In this document: positions 25,593-38,195 of the stretch, in pieces
How positions within the stretch are numbered: the first letter of the stretch is position 1
Layout of the letters: every line of letters starts with the position of its first letter
Source: Clitoria ternatea
Taxonomy: Eukaryota > Streptophyta > Magnoliopsida > Fabales > Fabaceae
NCBI GenBank assembly: GCA_037962975.1
Contig: CM075675.1
Coordinates: forward strand, 101,733,718-101,797,717
Length of the DNA: 64,000 bases
Reading direction: 5' to 3'
Notes under the pieces: generated by a model
Databases searched by the model: none
Told to the model about the DNA's origin: nothing
Seen by the model: only the letters and a program-made list of their open reading frames with translations
Made by a program: the position numbers and the translations under genes

Positions 25593-25954
25593 TTCAAAGT
25601 TTTTGTATTTAAGATGTTAAGTTGTTTCTTAAATAGCTCGACAAGACTTGTTTATTTTAAAGATGGTAGGTTAGAGTTTTTGTTTTTTTTTTTGGAAGAT
25701 AGTTTTTGTCTTTAACATTTTATTTACCCAAAAGATTTCTGTTGTGTTTTTAGTGACACAAAGAGTTGTTCTTTCATGGGCCTAATTAGGTTATGTGATC
25801 TAACATGACAAATAAATGTGGTTTAAAATCATTTATGAGCCAACCCCTCTTGTAGCTAAGTAGTAAAGAGCATTTGAGAGTCACCTAGAGCAGTAGGAAA
25901 CACTGATACTCATGTAGTATTTTTTCACAAATTAAAAATTTTGATTTTATTTTT
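23231..25954. other. Intergenic; short GC-rich island near 23780-23920
   Basis: AT-rich, without a supported gene. About 140 bp near 23780-23920 are distinctly G+C-rich (CCCGGCGGTGAGTGCG, GTCACCGGTCACGGTGGCC) in an otherwise AT-rich setting. A tRNA-like pair of pol III box motifs (TAGTTAATTGG near 24260 and GTTCAAATTCG near 24299) may be a SINE remnant. An AT microsatellite lies at 25556-25588. Confidence 0.4.
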
Positions 25955-26840
25955 AGGTTTAAATATATTTTTGTCATTATAAAATAAATGTCTTTCAGTT
26001 TTTGTCCATGTAAAGTATAGTACCCCGCCCCTAAATATAAGATCATTTCTATAAAAAGAATTGTTCCTTCATATAAGACTCTTTAAAAAAATCCATGCCA
26101 TCAATTATTATTTTTGACTAAAATACTTTTATTAATGTATAACTTTTTTTAGAATCGATATAGTAATAAATAAGATACATCAATCGGATTATTTATCTCT
26201 TGTAATAATTAGGTAGCAAATGTACAAAGATTAAGTAGAAAAAAGTTGAATGATGTTTCATAATCACCATAGGGGAATTTTGGAAAACTAAAATAAATTT
26301 CAAATAAATTTAATGATTTTAAGTAAATTAACTAATTTTATTAACGCACGTGAATTAGGTAAAATGGTCTTATATTTAGGGACAGATGTAATATTTTTTT
26401 TACATTCCTCTTTTATTGAATATTTTGATTTCAGTCCTTACTTTAAACTTGAATTTGTTAATTATTGATATAAGTAACTAAATTACAAGTTCACTTGTTC
26501 AACTGATTCTAAAATATCTAATTGTTTATTAATGTGTGACTTTGACAAGTTAAAACACAATTTTTAATTATCGAAAATCTCAACAATTTTAATTTGAAAA
26601 TTTTAAAAGTAAATTTAACCATTAAAAATAGTATTTTAACTCATCAAAGTAATGCATTAACTAATAGTATATGCCAAAATTACATGAACAAACCAATGTG
26701 TAATTTAGTTACTTATATCCATTTAGCTACTTATACCAATAATAAACAAAATGTTTAATAAAAAATGATGTAAAAGAAAAAAAATATAAGGATCAAAATC
26801 AAAGACCCTTATTTTAGAGGAACCAAAAACATATTTAAGT
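25955..26840. mobile_element. Outer MITE with long imperfect TIRs, split by a second MITE
   Basis: The left end (GTTTAAATATATTTTTGTCA, then further into TTTTTGTCC) is the imperfect inverted complement of the right end (ACTTAAATATGTTTTTGGTTC... on the minus strand), over about 50 bp. Inside it, 26021-26390 is a separate Stowaway-like element. No coding capacity. Ends are approximate and no convincing target duplication was identified. Confidence 0.55.
26021..26390. mobile_element. Stowaway-like MITE nested in the outer MITE
   Basis: 370 bp. The left terminus TACCCCGCCCCTAAATATAA and the right terminus, read on the minus strand as TACATCTGTCCCTAAATATA, are near-matching inverted repeats of the CTCCCTCCGTCCC-TAAATATAAG type found in Tc1/mariner-derived Stowaway elements. 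Each end begins with TA, in keeping with the TA target preference. No transposase. Confidence 0.65.
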
Positions 26841-26895
26841 CATGTTTATTATAATTCAAAAATTGTCCTTCATCTAATCATATTAATAAAAAACA

Positions 26896-27082
26896 AACAA
26901 AAGTTGGTCTAGTTGGTTAATGATTTAACTTGTGGACATAAGGTCACACGTTGAACTCCCACTGATGTGAGAATCTTATCGGCAGATGATCTGTGAATAC
27001 CTTTATAAGCACTTGTCAATCCTTGAAGTTTGTTCTAGTGAGCGTTGGGACACAACTTATTTAAACTTTTGTTAATAAAAAA
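26896..27082 (+). mobile_element. tRNA-derived SINE
   Basis: About 187 bp. A perfect pol III A box (TGGTCTAGTTGG, near 26906) is followed about 40 bp on by a B-box-like GTTGAACTCCC (one mismatch to GWTCRANNC, near 26950). An AT-rich tail ends in TTGTTAATAAAAAA. It is flanked by TATTAATAAAAAACA at 26881-26895 and TATTAATAAAAACA at 27083-27096, a 14-15-bp target duplication with a one-A difference. These are the marks of a short retroposon mobilised by LINE enzymes. Confidence 0.78.
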
Positions 27083-27249
27083 TATTAATAAAAACATAAA
27101 GGATTTTTCTTCAAATTTCTTTAATTGTATGAAGGAAGAATATATAATTAATAAGATTATACTACCTATGGTTCCAAAGCAAATTTTAGTGAAATATTTT
27201 AGTCACATGATATAAGTCAAATTATATGTTTGTCTACCAAATATATTCT

Positions 27250-27251
<2 letters not shown>

Positions 27252-27305
<54 letters not shown>
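27252..27305. repeat. (TA)n microsatellite
   Basis: An uninterrupted run of about 27 TA dinucleotides. It generates a meaningless Ile-Tyr-repeat open frame at 27230-27418. Confidence 0.97.
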
Positions 27306-27307
<2 letters not shown>

Positions 27308-27309
27308 CC

Positions 27310-30300
27310 AAAACAACTAATATTTGGTGCAATAAAAGATATTAGAAGTATTTTGAGATATTACATCAAATGTTTGATAACATTAAAGGAAATGACTACT
27401 TCTAATTGTTATTCTTGATATTTATAAAACTAGGTATTTTTCTTATATTTAAAATCAAATAGTATATTAAAAAAATAAAAAAATACTTATAATTTTTTTA
27501 GTGAAATGGGTAGTAAAAGAAAAAAAAAGACAAAAGAAGGTAAACTAGTAGATGTACATAGTCCTATTTGAAGAGAGTGAACAAACTCTTCTATTCATCA
27601 AAAAAAAAAAATCTTCTATTCACCAAAAAAAAGAGAGTGAACAAATTCTTAGGTATTTGCAAAATTCAAATTTGCGTGTTATTACATGAGCACCAAGCCA
27701 CCATTTTTTCATCACTAACGTTATTCTCAGCACTGCCACCCCCATTCTCCGATATCCCTCTCAGGTATTCTATTTCTCTTATTTCAATTCCCATTGCATG
27801 TTTAGATTCCATTCAACAAATAAAAAAAAAAAAGAGACTTTGTTTATACATTTATGTTATTCTCAGTTTCAGGGTTGTAAATTAGCTATTTTTGATCTCC
27901 TGAATTTAAAAATTCAAACAAATATTCAAATTAATCATTTTAGCCTCGCATAATTATCCTGAGTATGCATTTAGTCAGTTAAATCAGCCCCATTAATGAG
28001 CACCCCCAACGTGGAGACTAATTTTACTAAAGAAATACTCATCCAGACACACGAGACGTAAGTTTCATTTAGATTTTTTACTAAGAAATAATTTGACTAT
28101 TTAATCTTAATATTGACTAGAGTATTACTCTGTTTTTGTTTTGGTTGTGATTACGTGCCAATGTGTTTGATCATGTAAAAAAGATGAAACCTGGGTGTTG
28201 GGAATGCAGGAAGAAGATTCAGAAGAGTGCGTAACTCCTGTGTGGTTCTGGCATCTTCCATTGCTGAAATTATAATGCCTATTGTAATAAGGAAACTAAG
28301 AGTTCCCAAGCCTTGTAGTTGTAATGTGTTCTGTTGACTGTTCTTTATGGATTTTGTTTGGGGACTGAAGGGTTTGACATTTATGCTGGAATGTGTTGTG
28401 ATGGTTTGACTTTGACATTTATGCTCCTTGAATCAAAATGCTGGAATGTGTTGTGATGGTTTGACTTTGACATTTATGCTCCTTGAATCAAACTAGTGTG
28501 AGTGATGCTGCTGATTGTGGATTTGAGATGTTGATCCAATATTCAGATAGAGTAATTGTTTCCAAATTCAATATTTGACCATGTTGGTTTGTTACAATGT
28601 AAGTGCATGTTTGGCAACAGATTGTGTTTAGGTAAACAATAATTTCTTTTATGTGTGTGTGCGTAAGGTCTCACAGGAACCTGGAACGAGAATTGATTAT
28701 TTTCTTTTAAATGAGTTGAACTGAACACACATCCATTTTCAACACATGCATTTCCGAAGTACACTATTAACCAATTCATTACATCTCCAAGTGAATGTGA
28801 AATAGGTCTTCCAGCTCTCAGAATCTTTGTTTAGGCAATAGACATGGTATGTAATAATTGTAATTGCGTGAGGTATAGTGTTACATAGGGGTTGGTTAAC
28901 TGGGTTTTGACTTCCCATGATGATCAACTATCTAATGCACACGTCATACGGGACTCTAGTGAGTAATGACCAGTGGGAAGTGAATTGCAATTTGAGTACA
29001 AGTGGGTTATGTTTCTTCATCAGGTTATGTGAATATAGCAGAAGTTTCAATATTTTTCACTTGTGTTCTTAATCTCTTTGATAGATGATGCATAATACAT
29101 TACTATACACATCAGACCTTTACTTATTTTTAACATCCTGGCCTAAACTGTTGGCGCTTATACTAAAAGTTTCAATGCTATTCTCTTATACAAGTGAGCA
29201 TCAATTGTTTTAAACTTCTTTTTAACAAAGTTTCTACCAGTATGCAGATATATTTCAAGCTAATAAGGATCCTGTTTTTTCTATTGGTCTAGAGAGCATG
29301 CATTTATTGATGGCACTGGGTGCAGCTGATCCTTTCCCTGAGCAGTGCAGGAAAACAAATGGCAGAAGAGTAGTCACAAAGTAGTATTGGAGCTGGGCTT
29401 GCATCATTACAGATATAATTCCTCCTGATGCTACTCTTCATCTTTATGGAAGAGCTTCTTTTGAGAGGGCTATACATAAATTCTCGCTGTGCTGCATATT
29501 CCATTGAATGCCCCACAATCTCAAGGGAGAAGGTGCTTTATCTTTCAGTGAACTTATTTTGGAAATAATAAAATATGTTATCCTGTTCTTTCTATTTTAA
29601 ATTCTTTGGTATCCTGTTAACAGGTTGCAAATATATTACTCCCCATGCTGGCTGAGGTGGGGAAAAGGAATAAAAGATGCTGTCACTGAAATTGCATTCA
29701 CCTGCTGCTAAATAATGGCTTTCTCCTCTTTTTGACGCTGATTGTGATAGGGTTGCTTTTGTTGTAGGAAACTTATATGATCTGACTCCAGAAAGAAAGC
29801 ATCCTCATGTCTCAGAATGTGGTGAATCTCCTTAATGACATACTGTTGTTTTTCTCTGAAGTTAATTGCTTCCCTGTCGTCAACTCTTCATTGGAACTAG
29901 AAGAACCAATGTTGAGAAATTTCTTTTATAGTTGTTTTATTATGCTGTTTCCAACTCAAAGATGCAGTCGTTTCTATGTGGGATTTGATTTCTTTAGCTT
30001 CAATATCTTTCATATTTCATTTGGAGACCTCCTCTTGCTTGGGCATGGAATAATTTATTGTCTTTAGAGAATTGAAATACACAGCAATAAATAAATTACT
30101 CTCATTTCTTTTTACTTCTATATGTTGAAATTCATTAATTCCATTTTATATCAATTTCCTACAAAATTATACCTTCTCTTCAATTGTCTTTAGATTCTAA
30201 ATGTTTCAAATTGTCTATTTGGATAGGGCCCCTTTCAATTTTATGTAACTCCTGAAATTGAATGATGATTGCATATTCTTTTATGTTCTTTATTTCTTGC

Positions 30301-33062
30301 AAGTTAATGGTGGTTAGTTTTGTTGCACGCGGAAGAAAAACAGCAAACATGGATGGATGGCTATATATGATTTTCATGCTGCATTAAGGTGTGCTTTCAG
30401 TCACTTCATAAGGATCTTGCTAAGCAATGTAAATAAATAACTAGTGAGGTACCACCTTGATTCGGTGACCAGTCCATATTCACAAGTTTGCTATGTTAAT
30501 ACAACCATGCTATCTCCTAAATGCTATGTTAATATGTGTTCAGCTTCCTCTGATGTAATGACAGTATTAAGAAAATATTCCTCCACAAAAGAACACAGAA
30601 GAAAACACCCCAGAAAAGTTGAAGAAGCTGCAGATGTTTTGCTTGAAAGCCACATGACCATCCTAAACTAGGTGATTTGCTATACTGCAGGGGTTGGGGG
30701 TGGAGGCACTAAAATTGTAATGCCATGGGACCATGGGAGTCTAGAATAACAGGAAACAGCAGAAATTTCTCACCATATTAAAGTGTAAAATTTCCATTTG
30801 AAAATGGAGATAGATGAGGTTCAGCTTAATCAGAAATAAGTTTATCAGCTGCCCAACATTTTGTGTTTGTATGCATGAACTTCTTGTTGTACAAGGCCTG
30901 ACATTGTCACTACATGCTGGATATGTACTATGTAAGTTGTTTTAGTATATGTGAAAATGTTTTATCAGAAATATGTTTATCAGCTTAATCATAAATTTAT
31001 GCCTGTAAGATGCATATGTTAATCCGGCGCTTAAACAAATTTTCAGTTTAACTACAAGATAGAGCACGTTGCTGTCACTTTAAGAAAAGGCAATGTTACA
31101 CAATTGCAAACATCACTTTACATATACTAAAACAACCACCTTCTCTACCGTTAGATTTACTTTTGGATATTTGTAGTGTCACATTGAAACTTTTTTGCAT
31201 TAATCCACCTGCAATATAGTGGTTCTGCACATTAACTGTTTCTTTTTGCCTCTTTTGTAGTTGTCCACATGACATTTCCTTTTCGAAAAATGCTCCAATC
31301 CTTGCTTTTCTGTCTTATTTCACAAACTTTGCATTACATATAAGATAATCATACTGTTTCTGACCCATCACCTAGCACTACAAACCCTCAAAGGATTTAT
31401 TTCATTTATTTACTCTGTAAACAAAAGGCACTTATTTATTTATGTATATTTTTTAAACATTTTTATTATTTAGGATCTTCTCCAAGTAAAGTTAAAGTTT
31501 CCATTAAGTTGAGAGATGTCATGCATGGCTAAGAAAACCTAGGTTGTTTATTATATTCATTAAGTACAACTACTTCTTAATTAATCCAGCAGTAGCTGTT
31601 ACCTGATATACATTTTACTTCGTGTTCCATCATTTGATCATGTTGATATTACTGGTCAATCTTTCCGGTTCAAACCACAACCTCATTTTGACAATGTTAT
31701 TTTCTATGTGCTTTGTGCTAGCCATGTCCAGCTGTGTTTATCTTGGGCTTGATTTGTGCTACAAACTGAACAAGTCTCTTCAAAAGTGTTAGAAGATACT
31801 CCAATGTGGCTTGAACTAGTCTTTTTTTTCCTTTGTTTAATCATAAATATTATTCAAAGAAGTAATCTTGTTGGAGTTGAAAATGTTTACTAACTGTTTT
31901 TTTTTCAATAGCAATTCTTTTTTCATTTATAAGTTATAAAGTTAAAACTTTTCTTAAGGAAATTAAAAATGTATCATTTGAATTAAACAAATTCTTTTGA
32001 GAGTGATTAGCAGCCTCTCATAGTAGTAGTGATAGTAACATTCATCCGGAGGGAATAATTTTTATTTCTTTCAAGTGGCATGTTCTGTCTAAAGGACTCA
32101 AATTATTGTCCTTCATTGCTGTTTCATTTTTTAATCCATTCAATTAAATTTCTTAGAATAAAAATTTCTAAGTTTAATTAGAATACATGGTCATTTATTA
32201 ATATTGAGATATTGCTACCAATTACAAAATCAACTAATTTTAAAATATAAACATTTTTATACGCCAAAATTTCAATAAAATCCCAATTTAGGTAACATAT
32301 AGTATCTGTAAACTGTATATTGATTGTTAGTTTACAAAGATGGGTTCTCCAACTTATGATTTGGTACTACTTTACATCTAAACCACTCCGTCTTATTCAT
32401 TGCAGAATGCATGTTAGGAAGGGTAACTACATTTAGGACCATTTTTTGGGACAGCGACAAGTACTGGTCCTACTGGATGGTTCTGGTTAACTTCAGGGAT
32501 TTTGTTGATGCTTGTGAATTAATGACACATTTATCTCTAACCAATTGGATAATTACATGATACCTATGCATTCCAAGAATGCTCTCTGACCTACAAATTC
32601 TATAGGGGCTCCTCTTAATTTAGTATTACTCCATGTAGCACTAACAAATGCAGTTAGAGGGAAGTGTTTTAATTTACACTAAATGATGTGTCGGTAGAGA
32701 ATTGTTAACCTGGAAATGGAGGGGTATTAAAGGGTGTTTTATTTACTTACTTCATTTGAATAGTAATTTGTTAGATGTTGAAACAGGGAAGAGAGCTATA
32801 ATGTATTGAAACGGAAAAACCAAAGTGGTCCCCTACTATACTAGCGTGACTTGCGATACTATTATTACTATCCAATCATCATTAATAACAATCCCTTCCT
32901 TATTGTTGACCGCAATTAATCCTCCACCATGCCCTTCTCCCTCCTTAAATATAATATTATTTTATTTAATATATAAATATTAAAAAATTAGTTAATTTAG
33001 TTAAAATTGTTAATTTTATTTAAAATAAAAGATAATTTTCTAAAATTACACTTAAAATCATT
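27310..33062. other. Long intergenic stretch with unassigned exon-like fragments
   Basis: No complete gene is supported. 28209-28330 and 29290-29540 have higher GC and near-coding composition: the second, read on the plus strand, gives short coherent pieces such as DIIPPDATLHLYG and CCIFH-stop-MPHNLKGEG, broken by stops and frame changes. 30540-30671 gives SASSDVMTVLRKYSSTKE. These may be remains of a decayed gene or a non-coding transcript; I recognise no family. 28385-28494 is a 55-bp direct tandem duplication. The rest is AT-rich, with nothing seen. Confidence 0.35.
28385..28494 (+). repeat. 55-bp tandem duplication
   Basis: The unit begins GCTGGAATGTGTTGTGATGG and is repeated once, nearly without change, with a spacing of 55 bp. 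It lies just after the exon-like segment at 28209-28330. Confidence 0.9.
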
Positions 33063-33067
33063 GGTAC
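33063..33067. repeat. Target-site duplication GGTAC, left copy
   Basis: Directly precedes TGATCTG and is repeated at 33819-33823 after AGATCA. Confidence 0.85.
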
Positions 33068-33818
33068 TGATCTGTCCTGAACCGGGGTCAAGAGATCCGG
33101 TGTCGGGCCAGTCACAAATAATGAGAAGATTACGTCTCTGAAGACCGGTTATGTGAGTATCCGGTCTATGTATCCGATGTCTCTGTATGAAGAGAGTAGT
33201 TTGGGCGTCCTGGAGATCCTTCACACCGTCCTTACGCGTTGATGTGGGCGAAAGGTGGTGTCACCTGCGAAGATTCTCCGACGCTCAAGTCAGTAATCGT
33301 ATTCCAAGTGAGGAATGTTTTCAGAGAGTAATTGTAAGTTGAAAAGAAGTAGTTGAAGATCCCTCTCTCCATTGATGAAGAGAGTTCTTATACCTGATTG
33401 GCTCGATATACAAGGACTTGTTAGTGGGGAACCACTAACCTCCAATAATATCATAAATTATTATTTTATTATGCACTTGCCAGTATGATTGAGTCAAGTG
33501 GCTATTTTATATTGAGCGTAGGGTGTATGAGCTAGACTTAGGGGACAAGTTTATCATTCCCGGGAGCAGATTTTGGCTCGTAGTGTGGGGAATGGAATCT
33601 TTATCCTTGTTCCTGTTGCAATGCCCTTTGTCTTCTGTATGGTGACGTGTATATTATCCGATGTGCATGGCATTATCCTGGACAACCGGTATAGGAAGAA
33701 CGCCTGATACGGAATTAGAGTCCGGATGTATACCGATGACACCGGCTGCACGTTGGCAAACTGTCAAAGACGTTGAAATATGCCTTGTAGAACGGATACC
33801 GGTATCGAGACCAGATCA
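33068..33818 (-). mobile_element. Solo LTR, 751 bp, of an LTR retrotransposon
   Basis: It begins TGATCTG and ends CCAGATCA, a short inverted terminal repeat with the canonical TG...CA, and is flanked by perfect 5-bp GGTAC duplications. No internal domain or second LTR is present, so it is the product of LTR-LTR recombination. It is richer in G+C than its surroundings. On the minus strand a TATAAG near 33401 is followed by a leader including TGACTTGAGCGTCGGAG, a block I recall from transcribed ends of plant retroelements, so the minus orientation is likely. The open frames within (33554-33861) are not genes. Confidence 0.85.
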
Positions 33819-33823
33819 GGTAC
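33819..33823. repeat. Target-site duplication GGTAC, right copy
   Basis: Exact copy of 33063-33067 on the far side of the solo LTR. Confidence 0.85.
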
Positions 33824-34190
33824 CATTTTTTCTTCTCACTCATTCTCTCCATTATGTTTAATGACTTGTATTCTATATGAAAGGCTAAAGTAATAAGTAG
33901 GAAAATTAATCTTTATGCCAATCAATTATAATAGGAGGGATAACTATTTTAAGCAATGTAATTTATTTATTGTCTCTTTAAACTCCAATAAGAGTTATCC
34001 ATTTAATAAGAGTATTTTAGTCTAAAAATAATTACTGACATTAAAAGTTGAAAAATTGTCTTATATTAAGAGACAAAAACTATTTGTCTCATATTTAAAG
34101 ACGGAGGTAGTATGGTCTTTTTTTGGGTTTTAGTGAGAACCAAACACATGTAAAAGTTTAACAATAACCGACACATCTTACATAATTAAC
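33824..34190. other. Intergenic with a Stowaway-like end
   Basis: Near 34086-34113 the sequence CATATTTAAAGACGGAGGTAGTA looks like one terminus of a Stowaway-type MITE; its partner end could not be placed with confidence. No gene. Confidence 0.35.
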
Positions 34191-34193
34191 TAA

Positions 34194-34364
34194 GAGCTCG
34201 TTTGTTAAGTTGGAAACGAAACGAAACTGAGTTTTCGTAGGGGATTTTTTATCCTACAGTCAAACGGAGTTTTGATTGTCTCGAACAACGTGAGTGATCA
34301 ATGTTAATCATTAAATTTCTTCTTTTTCTAAACTCTGTCTCCCTAATTGCTAATCATCGGACAT
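34194..34364. mobile_element. Tourist-like MITE, copy 1 (171 bp)
   Basis: It starts GAGCTCGTTTGTTAA and ends ATCGGACAT, and is flanked on both sides by TAA (34191-34193, 34365-34367), the 3-bp duplication of PIF/Harbinger-type MITEs. Its inner sequence (GTCTCGAACAACGTGAGTGA and the CCGTTTGAC block, here inverted) is shared with the copies at 37270 and 38053. Non-coding. Confidence 0.7.
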
Positions 34365-34367
34365 TAA

Positions 34368-37266
34368 GATAGTTCTGTTGACATTTGTTTATATGTTTGC
34401 ACTAAGAGAAGTTTAGAAGGCACATACATTGTAACTTAATTTCAAGATAACTTGATCTTGAGAAAAAGTTACTTCATGACAACTTATTTAGATGTGATAA
34501 AATAAATCTGACTTATCTAACTCTTACTTAAAGGGTAAACCAAACCAAAGTTCAACTTATAAGATATATAGGTAAAATCATTGGCAACACAATATGAAAT
34601 AAAATTAAATAGAAATTAATTTAATAGTATTTTTAAACTCTATATATTTTTTTAAAAAAATATTATTCTTTTATTGGGTCATGGGAGAAAATGGAACATA
34701 AAAAAATTCCATTAATAGAATTTTAAATTGAGCACTTTAAATATACTTTAAAGGTTCAAATGCCGTGTACCAAAAATATTTAGCTGTGAAAGGAAAAATC
34801 TATTTTTGATGATCCCCATGTTTTCACTTTTCTCATAGTTCATTAGGGAAACCATAATGTAAAAGAGAACAATTTCACGACTTCCTTTACAACCAATTAT
34901 CTAAAATCAAAACTAATTCTCCCCTACTTTATTGCATCACAGTAATTTATAACTTCTACTAAACTCCAACTACAATCAATAATCTCTTGAGAAATGTCAA
35001 ATGGATGGATGGATTATGTTATCCATTGAAAAGAAATCTTACAAAATTTGATGATTAAAGGATATAAGTTTGCTTCTACAAAAGTAAAAAAATAAACAGT
35101 AGATAAAAATATATAACACTTTAAAAATTACAAAAAAAAAAACTTCATTTTAGAAGATTGTTTTAATTTTTTGGGTCATCATTAATGTTGAACCACCGCC
35201 ATTTAATTTCCTCATTATTTGGATTTGCATGAAAAATTTTAGAAAACTTTCATCCTTAATCCTTTCCATTCATATTATATATAAATCTTCAAGAGTAATT
35301 TTGTTCACCTCACATCATATACTTAAATAAATATGATAAGTGAAACTCCAATAAAGATTTTTTTTATACACAAGGTCTCAAATTCAAGATCTTACTTAAA
35401 CAATTTCAAATCGGTTGGCACTCAAATTTTTTCCCCTTATTTCATCTCAAAGAGATTTAACTATCTCTCCAATTATTTTTATAAGATCTTTGGGGAGTTT
35501 CTTATAGTCATTTTTATAAGATTGTTTAATTTATAATGTTCTTTCATCATTATTTTTAAAAGAAATACCCTTTATAAATTAATTAGACTTCCTCGATCTG
35601 CAGGGATTAATGAAATATGAGGAATCAGCTTCTTCTCATGAATATGAAGAGTAATTTGGAAGTACAATAAAATTATTTAACTAAAATATTACTTATATAT
35701 ATATATATTAATTTACAGAAAATTAGTTAAAATAGTTTTATATAGAAAAACCAGAGGTAAAGTATATTTTAATTCTTTTAATAAATAAAAATATTTATTA
35801 TTATTAAAAACAAGTTACTTTTATCATAAAGGACATGCGTAATTAACAATTTTCGTATAAAGTGTGAAACACATTTAAAACAAAATAGAGGTAATATAAA
35901 ATTTTGATACGTGGCTACTCACTCATAATCATAAAGTTAATTAGTATTTAGTTGTGCTCTTCTTCTACGATTAAGACATAATTATATAAAGTTTGGAAAT
36001 GAACTCCATTAGAATGGAAGAACATTTGCTTTATACCGTTCTCGTACGTGTACGTAGGTATATCATTAGCTATCATTAGACCAATTCAATATGGCTTGTG
36101 AGGTCAAATTAATTAAATAAAATACTCCCATTAGTGATTTCAGTAATTTGCAAGGCATTGACTGGTTTGGTCTAAACGAATTGTTTGAGAATAACAATAA
36201 TGAGAAGACAAATATTTCAGTTTACATTTTTAGTTGATTCTTAGTCATACTAAACACTTGTTGTCTAACCAGTTGTGTCTATATGACACACCTTTCCCTT
36301 ATTTTCTGTTGTCCAAGTATTGCAACTTTGTTCAATGACAAGATCTTTTTTAACCAAAATTTGGTTACTCAAATACGTTCTTTCGGTTAAAAATCTCACA
36401 TCATTTAACTCATTACATCTCGCATGATTTGACATGCCCCTCAAACAACTCCAAATATAGTCAATTGGTTTTAAAATAGAACCTTTAATATGGTATCAAT
36501 CCGTCAATTTTGTAATACTTCTTCCATGCACATGCTCATTCCCATTATTAGGGTTGACTACTTTCAGCTTGGCATTTTTAAAATTATTATTATTGATATC
36601 ATTAACCACTTTTTCCTTATTTTTTACTTTATTTTTATTTTGAAAATTTCCTCGTCTGGGTAAGGTAGCTAGATTGAATCGGGAGAAATGTTACTTCAAC
36701 ACCCCAATACTTAAACTATATTTATAATTGCTTTTGAGGGGAAAGGGGGGAAATAATAATAATAATAATAATGTATATTGGGATATATGCTTTGGTTGTT
36801 TTTATATATAGTTGTGAATGGTTGGATTAATTAAAATATCGTATAAAAGTCATTTTCCTTAACCACGGCACAAAAATTGATTGGCACTCAATTTAGCATC
36901 AGACCAAAAGAGAGAAATGATAGACACATGGCCTAAAAAAGTGTTGAGTTTGAGCATAATATATTTAGGAACCTCAAAATATGTACTTGTAAATATTTAT
37001 TTAATTGAATTTTTATATTGGAATCAAGAAAGAATATATATTAGACGGTGTAATTAACCTTTTTAAGAGTAATTTTTTATTTATAATATTCAAATATAAA
37101 ACTTTACTCAAGTAGAATCATATATATATACCACTTGAATCAATTACTTATTAGTTATGAACTTATAATGTATTAATTTAGATAAAAAAAATTGGTGATT
37201 GTAAGTTTTATTATTTTCTACCTTCTAATTTCATTATTGTTACGCATGGATTAAGGATCAAAGAGT
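34368..37266. other. Intergenic, AT-rich; no gene
   Basis: No supported gene or RNA. It contains a short AAT microsatellite near 36752-36775. The open frame at 35333-35536 has no recognisable domain. Confidence 0.5.
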
Positions 37267-37269
37267 TTT

Positions 37270-37443
37270 GGGTGTGTTTGATTTTTCAAATGGGTTGGTC
37301 AAACACTGGTTTGACTAACCCAAAAATAGATCTTATGGTTAAACGAAATTTTTACTGTCTCAAACAACGTGAAAAATTAATATTAACTTTTAAATTTTTT
37401 TATTTTCATAATTCTGTTTCCCAACTAAAATCCAAACGGACTC
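37270..37443. mobile_element. Tourist-like MITE, copy 2 (174 bp)
   Basis: It runs from GGGTGTGTTTGATTTTTC to CCAAACGGACTC. Flanks are TTT and TTA, one mismatch from a 3-bp duplication. Its reverse complement aligns along its length with copy 3 (both have a GTCCGTTTGG end and a GAGACAGT block). Confidence 0.7.
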
Positions 37444-38052
37444 TTAACTTAGGTGACAGAAGAGTTTAAAGTTTGATATGAAAATTAAGTAGTTTCCTAT
37501 TATACCCTAGTGCCAAAGTGAAAATGAAATTAGAGGAAATTTTGTATGACAAGATAAAGTATTTTATGATAAAAGTAAAATAGTTGTTAATTAAAAATGA
37601 ATGGTTGATGTATATAAGACGGGTAGGAATTGTGTTGTGAGTTATGTCAATGTTGAAAGCAATGGGAAGTGTGTAGTGTAGGGTCCCTTAAGTTTGACTA
37701 AACAACCGTTTTGTTTCCTTTGCCTTGAAAGAGGGAGAATGGGCGTTTGTTCAAGCAATAAAATGCTTTTAAGTCAGATCAAATATATATGCTGTCTCCC
37801 ATAAATAGTAATTATAAGTTCCTGTTTTGCCAATCACCTACCTAGTAATGCCATCCCCTTCTGCCTTCCATCCTTTTTATAAAATAAAGCATACTATATA
37901 ATAAGTTTAGGTTATATAATGATATTCAATCTCTTCTCAAATCAAATCAGTTTTAACTCAATTGATAATATAAGTTGAGATTATATAAAGACTCATAAAT
38001 TTAATATACATATTGAAAATGACAAAGAGTTTTAACTTTGACTAAACCCTAA

Positions 38053-38195
38053 GTGTCCGTTTGGTTTCCAGTTAGAGAAACGAAGTTGGGGAAATGAGAA
38101 AATTTAAGGATTGATATTGATCCTTCATGCAGCTCGAGACAGTCAGAACTCCGTTTGACCATTGGATATATTTTTGGGATTGGTCAAACAACCCC
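38053..38195. mobile_element. Tourist-like MITE, copy 3 (143 bp)
   Basis: It runs from GTGTCCGTTTGGTTTCC to GGTCAAACAACCCC with TAA on each side (38050-38052 and 38196-38198). It is inverted relative to the copies at 34194 and 37270 and shares their GAGACAGT and CCGTTTGAC blocks. Confidence 0.72.

Noticed and set aside
27230..27418. 62-residue frame with Ile-Tyr repeats
   Set aside because: A product of the (TA)n microsatellite.
33554..33861. Frames on both strands near 33.6-33.8 kb
   Set aside because: They lie within the solo LTR and have no homology.
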